Below are positions 1 to 5,580 of a stretch of DNA of 7,278 bases, one piece after another. The notes under the pieces were generated by a model. It worked only from the letters and a program-made list of their open reading frames with translations, was not told the DNA's origin and ran no database searches. Each line of letters begins with the position of its first letter. Position 1 is the first letter of the stretch. Source of the stretch: Planctomycetota bacterium (lineage in GTDB: Bacteria; Planctomycetota; PUPC01; JACPCR01). Position numbers and translations under genes: made by a program. Where the stretch lies: the NCBI GenBank assembly GCA_030740295.1, contig JASLXP010000789.1, positions 1 to 7,278 of the forward strand. The letters are read 5' to 3'.

Positions 1-2546
1 ACCAAAGCTTCCCAATGTCCGTAGGTAAGGCCTCGCACTTTCAGGACGCCTCTCACCCTGGCAGAGCCAATCCCCCAGTGGCGGGCGTAGTAAACGTTCT
101 CCTGAACCGTCAGCCACAACAGCGCCATTTCGGATCCAACGATGCCGTAGCCTCCAAGGCTCTTGTCGCCGCCTGTGCGGTAATTGTCGAGCACGTAAGC
201 AACCTTGATCCAATCATGGCCGTGGTTATCAACCACGATGGTGTGTTTGCCTGCGGGCACGTTGATTCGATAAATCTTGTTGTAGCGATACTGCGACCCC
301 ACAGAGGGGTCCTGGTCTTCGAATGTCTGCTGCAGGGCCACTTCGTTATCCAGGGAGATGCGCAAATCAGACGGATGAAAATTTGAGACTTCGGTCACAA
401 TGACGCCGAAAGTCCCATCAATGGAGTAATCCACGTGAAAGATCTGAGGGTTGTGCAGTTTCGGATTCGCCGTGATCCCGTGAATGGTCTCCGCGCGCAG
501 TGTCGGCCCATCGATCGAGCCGTCACTGCCAATCGTGTATTCCTGAGGCGCGTTGAACGGCGCGGAATCGAATGCGGTCTGATCCGGTTGGATGAAGACG
601 GAGCCGATTTCTTTTTTTGACGCCCTGCCCTCCACGTTCCAATTGGTATAGGGCTCGAAGCCCTGCCCGGCGAAATCAATGTCTTTCGTAAATGCGCTGA
701 TACCCCTGAAGCGGTTGAAGAGCATGAAGGGCTGAATGTGATGATCCCACCACCAAGGCATTGGCGTACCGGCCGCACCACTCATCGCAGCGGCCCAGAG
801 CGAGTTGTGAATGAACAGCCCTCGCGGGTCCAGGTTGCGTGCTGCCTCTTTTCTCAGTCCAAATTCGGTGAGCATGATCGGCCGGCCATCGTCCCTGAAC
901 TCCTCAACCGCGGTGTTCGCCTCTTTACTGAACGAACGCCAACGGTGGTATCGATGGGCCTGAAGGAAATCCAAGTTTTCCACACGCCAGACGGGGGAAT
1001 CATGTTCAGCGAGACCAGCGATACTAGTGGTTACCAGCCGCGGATACGGGTCGTTCTTCTTCAGGAACACAGCCATCTGGCTGTGCCATTCCATGATACT
1101 TCGCTTGTGGAAGCGATACGGGTCGGTCAGCGCCACCTCGTTGAAAAGCTCCCACGCTACCAGGCTGGGGCTGCCTCCGTAGCGGGCGATCAGATATCGC
1201 AGACGGCTCTGATATGCCAGTTGTGCAGAAGCGCTGTCAAAAAAACCTTCCGGCGTTTTGCAGGGCCCGCCGTTTTCAGCATTGTAAGGATTGACCGGCC
1301 ACGACTCAGTGGCCTTGAGTGCGCCGTGGTAATCGAGACACAGAAGAATTTTTAGCCCATATTTTTCGCAGAGCTGGAAAACGTAATCCATCTTGGCCGC
1401 GGCCTCCTGGTCGTATTTCCCCACTTTCTGCCATTCCAGCTCAAAATTCCAGGGGCTCATCCAGAGACGCACGAAGTTGCCGCCGCTGGCAGCGAATCGC
1501 TTCAGATAGAGATCATACTGGACCGGATCCGCCCAACAGATATTCAGTCCGACAGGAAAGAATGTCTTCCCCGCCAGCGTCTCAAAATACCGACCATCGC
1601 GGGGGCTGACCCGGAGCAGCGAGGTGCGATCGGATGCGGCGGCAGTCAGGGTCAACTCGTTTGATTTCGCCCAATTCGTCGGGCTCTCAGCGAACACCTG
1701 AATTTTGTGTTCCCCCGCCTTTCTTGGGAAGAAGCGCACACGCCACTGCCCTTCGTCGTATGCCTTCCAAGTGCTGGTCTGGCTGTCCTGTGGCAGTCGG
1801 ATGCGCAGGCGCGCCCATTGGCCGGGCACGATTGATCCTCCCTCAGCGGTGAAGTCCTCCGAATGCATCCCATGCGGCCGACTGTCGATAATGACACGCA
1901 GGCTGCATTTTTCGACGTTTGTCTCCAGCATGACGCTCATCTCGAGATCGTCGAATTCTTTCCAATCTCCCTTGCCGAGCTCGAGCACGGCGCCCGGCGA
2001 GACATCCCCCTCGCTGGTTTTGATCCGGACAGCGAGACTGTTCTGGCCTTCCTTCTTCTTCTCCTTGCTGACTGTAAGTTTGCCCGCGCTTGCCTTCCAG
2101 CCCTTGATGGTCTCAGCGTTGCTGAGGGGGATGCGTTTGCCGGTTCTTGCGTTTGTTAGAACGAGATCGTCGATGTAGAGGGTGACGTCTCGATTGGTGG
2201 GCCAGTCCGTGTTCGGCAGTTCGATGCGCACCCGCTTGACGTTCGCCCGCAGTGCTTTTGTTTTACGGGTCGCTATTTCATGCGGCACCATGTAGTAGCC
2301 CGGAATGACAAGCCGCTCGCCATCCGGTTCGGTAACGTTGGCGACGACTCTGAATGAAATGCGGTCGAATGGGTCTTTCCACTTGCCGGTAACAGGCACG
2401 ACGATGCTGGATGCCGCATTCACTTCGAGCTTGTTCGGGGCGACCAACGCACCGATAGCGATCGTAGTGTCGACCTCTTCCTGTGCTGATGCGATGTAGA
2501 GGGGGAGGAGAAGGAAAACTGAAAGTGTGCGCGCGCTCAGCGACAT
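1..2546 (-). CDS. Secreted multidomain glycoside hydrolase, clan GH-A / GH5-like (C-terminus outside window)
   Basis: This is a probable retaining beta-glycanase or beta-glycosidase acting outside the cytoplasm; the substrate cannot be told from sequence. The frame is open for 848 codons from the ATG at 2546 to the left edge, so the C-terminus is missing. Residues 1-21 form a signal peptide (hydrophobic FLLLPLYIAS core, ASA-Q cleavage site). Residues about 22-305 are beta-rich, with DUF5060-like pieces at about 48-87 and 258-300 flanking a carbohydrate-binding-like stretch. The barrel starts near residue 315 (RDGRYFE, FFPVGLN). It carries the GH-A/GH5 landmarks: R360 in FVRLWM, H407 in LDYH, acid/base E470 in WELFNE, H531 and Y533, nucleophile E561 in LTEFG, and W598-W600. 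Residues about 660-848 look like accessory beta-sandwiches (PAGKHTIVVDN near 764-774). The start is supported by a signal peptide directly after it and by a GGAG seven bases upstream. It lies 119 bp behind the sulfatase on the same strand. Fold and catalytic type are fairly sure; the exact family is not. Confidence 0.9.
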   Translation of the reverse strand, partial: MSLSARTLSVFLLLPLYIASAQEEVDTTIAIGALVAPNKLEVNAASSIVVPVTGKWKDPFDRISFRVVANVTEPDGERLVIPGYYMVPHEIATRKTKALRANVKRVRIELPNTDWPTNRDVTLYIDDLVLTNARTGKRIPLSNAETIKGWKASAGKLTVSKEKKKEGQNSLAVRIKTSEGDVSPGAVLELGKGDWKEFDDLEMSVMLETNVEKCSLRVIIDSRPHGMHSEDFTAEGGSIVPGQWARLRIRLPQDSQTSTWKAYDEGQWRVRFFPRKAGEHKIQVFAESPTNWAKSNELTLTAAASDRTSLLRVSPRDGRYFETLAGKTFFPVGLNICWADPVQYDLYLKRFAASGGNFVRLWMSPWNFELEWQKVGKYDQEAAAKMDYVFQLCEKYGLKILLCLDYHGALKATESWPVNPYNAENGGPCKTPEGFFDSASAQLAYQSRLRYLIARYGGSPSLVAWELFNEVALTDPYRFHKRSIMEWHSQMAVFLKKNDPYPRLVTTSIAGLAEHDSPVWRVENLDFLQAHRYHRWRSFSKEANTAVEEFRDDGRPIMLTEFGLRKEAARNLDPRGLFIHNSLWAAAMSGAAGTPMPWWWDHHIQPFMLFNRFRGISAFTKDIDFAGQGFEPYTNWNVEGRASKKEIGSVFIQPDQTAFDSAPFNAPQEYTIGSDGSIDGPTLRAETIHGITANPKLHNPQIFHVDYSIDGTFGVIVTEVSNFHPSDLRISLDNEVALQQTFEDQDPSVGSQYRYNKIYRINVPAGKHTIVVDNHGHDWIKVAYVLDNYRTGGDKSLGGYGIVGSEMALLWLTVQENVYYARHWGIGSARVRGVLKVRGLTYGHWEAL

Positions 2547-2553
2547 AGTGGCA

Positions 2554-2557
2554 CTCC
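2554..2557 (-). promoter_or_regulatory. Ribosome-binding site of the glycoside hydrolase
   Basis: On the minus strand GGAG lies seven bases before the ATG at 2546. This is the only clear Shine-Dalgarno match among the gene starts in the window, and it supports the start that gives a complete signal peptide. The other three genes have no comparable purine motif. Confidence 0.6.
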
Positions 2558-2643
2558 GATTGAGTATTTCTCAGGACGAAAACAACTCAGAAAGCTGCAG
2601 AGCAATCCGATACCGGGCCGTGTTTGCCCTTCTTTAACAGATT

Positions 2644-2665
2644 GGATTCAGAGAGACAAGAATCC
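2644..2665 (-). other. Small hairpin directly after the sulfatase stop codon
   Basis: A perfect 6-bp inverted repeat (GGATTC / GAATCC) with a 10-base loop begins at the base next to the sulfatase stop codon. No U-run follows on the minus strand, so it is not a standard intrinsic terminator. It could be a weak terminator, a 3'-end stabiliser, or chance. The rest of the 119-bp gap (2547-2665) shows no convincing promoter, so the hydrolase may be co-transcribed with the sulfatase. Confidence 0.25.
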
Positions 2666-4027
2666 TCAGCGATTCCATTGCCCTTCGAGCAGCCGCGTCC
2701 CGAGCCGGCCACGCATCTCGCGTAGCACCTCGGTCTCTTCCTCTGCTTTGTTGTTCAGCTCGGAGGGATCATTCCCCAGGTCGTAGAGCTCAGTGATATC
2801 GTTTTCGTTTTCGACATATTTCCAACGCTTGGTCCGAATACATCGAAAGTGCCTGAGCGTGCTCAGCGCCTCCTGGCGATGCTCGTCTGTACCGGCCTCC
2901 AGAACCGGTCTAAATGAACGCGCATCGATAGCCTCCTGAGGCCCAAGCCCGGCCAAATCGCAGATGGTGGCATTCACATCGATCAGTTCGACGATAGCAT
3001 CAGAGACCTGCCCGCCTTCGATTCCTGGCCCTGCAACAATCAGAGGCACGCGCAGCGAAGATTCATACGGCACACTCTTGGTGAACATACCGTGATCGCC
3101 GAGCATCTCTCCGTGGTCGCTCGAAAAAACAATGTAAGTATTGTCGAGCATCCCCCGGCCCTCGACCGCGTCGATGATAGCGCCGACCTGATCATCAATC
3201 AGCGTCGTTGCCGCGCAATATTGGCGGCGGCAATCCAGAATCTGATCGTCCGTGGCACCAACTTGTCTGGCGTGCGCAGTCCGAGGCTTGCCTTCGAGCG
3301 AATCTCTGATCGGTGGCGGCATTTCTGCGTTGCGATACTTGTCCGCATACTCCGTCGGCGGGTCGAACGGATCGTGGGGGCCGACGAAGCTGACGTACAT
3401 ATGCCACGGATAATCGTCCCTGATTTCGTCAATCCAGCTCGCCGACCGCCGGCCGATATAGGTGTCTTCAAAGTCCTCGGTATCGAGCACTGAATCCCAC
3501 GCGGAAAGTGCGTAATTACTCGCTCTTCTTCTCGAATAATCGTCCGAAAACTTCTGTAGCATCCCCTTGCTGTGCAAGTATTCCGAATACGGGCCGAAAG
3601 GAATATCACCGCCCTGTCCCGCATGCATTTTGCCCTCACATTCGATCGGGTGGGTAAAACCCCAGGCGAAACAGGGCGGCCTTGCTCCGTCACTGTTCTT
3701 TCCAGCCGGTTTCGCCAGATCGAGCTTGCCGCAGCATCCGACCCGATACCCGACATCCCGCAGCCGCTGATAGTAAGTGCGCCTGCTCAGCGGCAGGAAG
3801 ACATTATTGCCCGTCCCGCCAAACCGGTGCGGCTCCAGCCCGGTCGCGAGCGCTACACGCATCGGTGCGCAAACAGGGGCATTGACGCAGCAGTTCGTGA
3901 AACGCATCCCTCGCGCAGCGAGTCGGTCGATGTTTGGCGTCTGAATAAAATCAGCCCCCGCGCATCCGAGGTAATCGAAGCGGTGCTGATCGTCCATGAT
4001 GAGAAGGATGTTTGGCTTGGTGTTCAT
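2666..4027 (-). CDS. Sulfatase, type I (formylglycine-dependent, Cys-type), without signal peptide
   Basis: This enzyme is expected to hydrolyse sulfate esters, probably on a carbohydrate; it belongs to the alkaline-phosphatase-like superfamily. The 453 residues are a usual family length. The active-site signature C-x-P-x-R-x4-T-G is complete at 53-63 (CAPMRVALATG), and C53 would be oxidised to formylglycine by a maturase not encoded here. Metal and active-site candidates are D12-D13 (LLIMDDQ), D304-H305 (SSDHGE), K317, and H218 in GPHDP. The typical C-terminal subdomain is present (RTKRWKYV near 398-405, ELYDLGNDPSEL near 413-424). The usual GKxH motif reads GKLD (100-103), so its histidine is replaced by aspartate. 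The start has no signal peptide, and an in-frame TGA two codons upstream blocks extension, so the product looks cytoplasmic. No Shine-Dalgarno is visible. It lies between the transferase (172 bp) and the hydrolase (119 bp), all on one strand. The sulfatase call is firm; the substrate is unknown. Confidence 0.95.
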   Translation of the reverse strand: MNTKPNILLIMDDQHRFDYLGCAGADFIQTPNIDRLAARGMRFTNCCVNAPVCAPMRVALATGLEPHRFGGTGNNVFLPLSRRTYYQRLRDVGYRVGCCGKLDLAKPAGKNSDGARPPCFAWGFTHPIECEGKMHAGQGGDIPFGPYSEYLHSKGMLQKFSDDYSRRRASNYALSAWDSVLDTEDFEDTYIGRRSASWIDEIRDDYPWHMYVSFVGPHDPFDPPTEYADKYRNAEMPPPIRDSLEGKPRTAHARQVGATDDQILDCRRQYCAATTLIDDQVGAIIDAVEGRGMLDNTYIVFSSDHGEMLGDHGMFTKSVPYESSLRVPLIVAGPGIEGGQVSDAIVELIDVNATICDLAGLGPQEAIDARSFRPVLEAGTDEHRQEALSTLRHFRCIRTKRWKYVENENDITELYDLGNDPSELNNKAEEETEVLREMRGRLGTRLLEGQWNR

Positions 4028-4042
4028 ATGTCAGAGAAGAAT

Positions 4043-4098
4043 GGGATGTTGGAATGATGGAATGATGGAGGAGTGGAGTAATGGAGGAATTGGGGAAT
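4043..4098. repeat. Degenerate 8-bp-period tandem repeat upstream of the sulfatase
   Basis: On the plus strand the sequence parses into seven consecutive 8-mers: GGGATGTT, GGAATGAT, GGAATGAT, GGAGGAGT, GGAGTAAT, GGAGGAAT, TGGGGAAT. Two adjacent units are identical and most of the others begin GGA. The array occupies positions about 16 to 71 upstream of the sulfatase ATG, so it would form most of that mRNA's leader, as pyrimidine-rich ATTCC/CTCC units. No coding function is evident. It resembles simple intergenic repeats I associate with some environmental bacterial genomes, but that is recollection only. Confidence 0.7.
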
Positions 4099-4120
4099 AG
4101 AGCGGTGGCATGTTCCATGG

Positions 4121-4174
4121 GTCACATTGTTCTGGCTGCATCGGAGGGTCATGTTGTTCTGCCTGCATCGCACG
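4121..4174. repeat. Imperfect 27-bp direct tandem duplication
   Basis: Two adjacent 27-bp units (4121-4147 and 4148-4174) match at 22 of 27 positions. Both begin GTCA and share the cores TTGTTCTG and CTGCATCG. Together with the 8-bp array this fills most of the 172-bp gap between the transferase and sulfatase genes. No gene, promoter or terminator could be supported in that gap. Confidence 0.6.
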
Positions 4175-4199
4175 AGTCGAGCGCAGCGAGAAGCGTCCA

Positions 4200-5357
4200 T
4201 CAGTAATCGTGCTCCTCCCCCTCTCCTTCCTCACCTCTCCCTCTCTCCCCTTCTTCCTCTCTCTCCTCTCCTCCCTCTTCTTTTCTCACCTTTCTCAAGG
4301 CATGCCTGCCGGCCCTCTCGAGCAGGGCGGTCAGCAGCAGGAACCCTCCCACCTGTACCAGCACAAGACCGGCACCAAGCGAATCGAGGCGTCCGACCAG
4401 TGCCGCACCCACACCACAGCAGAATGTCAGAAGATATATCACGAGCACCGCATCCCGCACCGTAAAGCCGAGCCCGACCAATCGGTGCGAGAGATGGTTC
4501 TTGTCTCCTTGAAAAATCGATACACCGTTCTTCATTCGGATCCAGACCACGCTGAACGAATCATAAAGTGGCACGGCCATCATCAGCAACGGCAGCGCCG
4601 CGGCCACCACATTTCCCGATCTGAAAGTAGTGAACGTGCAGACCGTGGAAAGCACGGCAACGAAATATCCAAGAAACAGGCTGCCCGAATCTCCCATGAA
4701 AATAGAGGCCGGCGGAAAATTGAACAGGAGGAAACCAAGAAGCGATCCCATGAAGCCGATCAACAACACACACAGGAAGTATTGCGGAGGGTCAGCAGTT
4801 ACAGCGACCCACAACAGAACCCCACTGACAATGAAAGCAACTCCCGCGCTCAGGCCGTCCATATTATCGAGCAGGTTGAACGAGTTTGTGATCGCCACAA
4901 TCCACAGCGAAGTAAAAAGGACCGGCAACCATGCGTAAGGCGCAAAAAAGGTCACTTGAACATCGTCAGTAAAAAAGAACAGTCCCACCGCCACACCAAG
5001 CTCTACCCCCAGCCGAATCCAGACTGGCAGCCCCTTGATGTCATCCAGAAAACCCAGAACCACCAGGACCAGGCCTCCCAGGAGAACCATCACGATGGTC
5101 CGAGTGTGACTGAAAAGCTCCGCGCCTGCCGGGTCACCCCCGTTGCGGGCAAACCAGAAATACGCAGCCGCAATACTCAGAGCCGTGCCGGCGAAAATCG
5201 CCATCCCGCCACCCTTGGGCGTGGGCCGCTCAGAAAATCGGCCCTCCCTCGGGACGTCGATCAGTCCAAGCCTGTGGGCGAATCGCCGAACTGCGTACGT
5301 GAGCATCGCAGACAGGGCCAGCGCCAGAAGGCCAAAAAAAACACATTCAACAAGCAA
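4200..5357 (-). CDS. Polyprenyl-phosphate N-acetylhexosamine-1-phosphate transferase, WecA/TagO/MraY family
   Basis: This integral membrane enzyme is expected to move a sugar-1-phosphate, typically GlcNAc-1-P from UDP-GlcNAc, onto undecaprenyl phosphate. That is the first step of O-antigen, capsule or teichoic-acid-like glycan assembly. The 385 residues are mostly hydrophobic helices. Family landmarks appear in order: RPTPKGGG (44-51), LDDIKG with the paired aspartates D105-D106, NSFNLLDNMDGLSAG (158-172), FMGDSGS (220-226), and the cytoplasmic GDKNHLSHR loop (284-292). NSFN..DNMDGL and HLSHR point to the WecA/TagO branch rather than the MraY of peptidoglycan synthesis; the sugar specificity is inferred. 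The start is TTG: the next in-frame codons upstream offer no ATG or GTG, and residues 1-20 form a good first membrane helix. No Shine-Dalgarno is seen. After the last helix (about 330-347) a tail of some 30 residues made of Glu, Gly and Arg is encoded by a purine-only tract, an unusual C-terminus. It is divergent from uvrA and heads the three minus-strand genes. Confidence 0.93.
   Translation of the reverse strand: MLVECVFFGLLALALSAMLTYAVRRFAHRLGLIDVPREGRFSERPTPKGGGMAIFAGTALSIAAAYFWFARNGGDPAGAELFSHTRTIVMVLLGGLVLVVLGFLDDIKGLPVWIRLGVELGVAVGLFFFTDDVQVTFFAPYAWLPVLFTSLWIVAITNSFNLLDNMDGLSAGVAFIVSGVLLWVAVTADPPQYFLCVLLIGFMGSLLGFLLFNFPPASIFMGDSGSLFLGYFVAVLSTVCTFTTFRSGNVVAAALPLLMMAVPLYDSFSVVWIRMKNGVSIFQGDKNHLSHRLVGLGFTVRDAVLVIYLLTFCCGVGAALVGRLDSLGAGLVLVQVGGFLLLTALLERAGRHALRKVRKEEGGEEREEEGERGRGEEGEGEEHDY
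4212..4296 (-). repeat. Long polypurine (minus) / polypyrimidine (plus) low-complexity tract
   Basis: The plus strand is pyrimidine only over 4212-4232 and again over 4234-4287 (54 bases without a purine), with single A interruptions at 4233 and 4288. Short mirror repeats lie inside it, for example CTCTCCCTCTC at 4235-4245 and CTCCTCTCCTC at 4263-4273. On the minus strand this GA-rich run codes for the Glu/Gly/Arg tail of the transferase. Such mirror-symmetric tracts can adopt triplex (H-DNA) structure and are prone to replication slippage; neither is shown here. Confidence 0.85.
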
Positions 5358-5399
5358 TGGTACGGACAGCGCGCAGGAAATTCTGAAACCGAGGAGAGG

Positions 5400-5408
5400 A
5401 GTATAGCA
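5400..5408 (-). promoter_or_regulatory. Candidate extended -10 promoter element for the transferase gene
   Basis: On the minus strand TGCTATACT fits an extended -10 box (TGn plus a near-consensus TATAAT). It would start transcription near 5393, giving a leader of about 36 bases before the TTG at 5357. There is no good -35 hexamer at 16-18 bp spacing; that position is taken by a small inverted repeat, GTTC-T-GAAC (5424-5432). Extended -10 promoters often tolerate a poor -35. Confidence 0.4.
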
Positions 5409-5443
5409 GGAGTCCCGTCCTCTGTTCTGAACGAAGGGCCAGA

Positions 5444-5458
5444 GAGAATGTCATTCTC
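5444..5458. promoter_or_regulatory. 15-bp perfect palindrome in the transferase/uvrA divergent promoter region
   Basis: GAGAATG-T-CATTCTC has 7-bp perfect arms around one central base. It lies between the divergent starts, about 40 bp upstream of the candidate -10 box for the transferase and about 123 bp upstream of the uvrA ATG. The symmetry suits a dimeric DNA-binding regulator. It does not match the LexA boxes I know (CTGT-N8-ACAG, GAAC-N4-GTTC, GTTC-N7-GTTC), so an SOS link to uvrA is not supported by the motif itself. Confidence 0.35.
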
Positions 5459-5522
5459 CTCTTTCTTTTCCTCGTCTGTCCAAATCCTTGGGATACCTCA
5501 GCGACCCTCCAACTCGGCTGTG

Positions 5523-5550
5523 TTGATTCCGCTGCCCTCCCTGCCACAAT
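5523..5550 (+). promoter_or_regulatory. Weak candidate promoter for uvrA
   Basis: TTGATT (5523-5528) and CACAAT (5545-5550) are separated by 16 bp and would give a leader of roughly 24 bases before the uvrA ATG. Both hexamers match the sigma-70 consensus only partly. It is the best placed pair seen in 5358-5580, but a chance match is quite possible. Confidence 0.2.
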
Positions 5551-5580
5551 TCGCAGCCCTCTCGATCTCCCTATCAGAAC

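Noticed and set aside
738..1355. 205-codon open frame on the plus strand inside the hydrolase
   Set aside because: It lies wholly antisense to the catalytic barrel of the hydrolase, which has both catalytic glutamates and an uninterrupted frame. There is no domain or start-site support.
2644..2665. Intrinsic terminator after the sulfatase
   Set aside because: The 6-bp stem has a 10-base loop, only moderate GC, and no U-run after it, so it does not meet the usual pattern. It is listed only as a hairpin.
4031..4234. Possible 67-codon minus-strand gene between the transferase and the sulfatase
   Set aside because: Its sequence is made of the 27-bp duplication and the 8-bp repeats, and its start overlaps the end of the transferase gene. 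The peptide is low complexity (Pro, His, Ser, Ile) and looks like repeat translation.
5424..5432. GTTCTGAAC as a LexA box for uvrA
   Set aside because: The half-sites GTTC and GAAC are one base apart, not spaced as in the known GAAC-N4-GTTC, GTTC-N7-GTTC or TGTTC-N4-GAACA-type boxes, and the site is far upstream of uvrA. It is kept only as part of a general note on symmetric sites.
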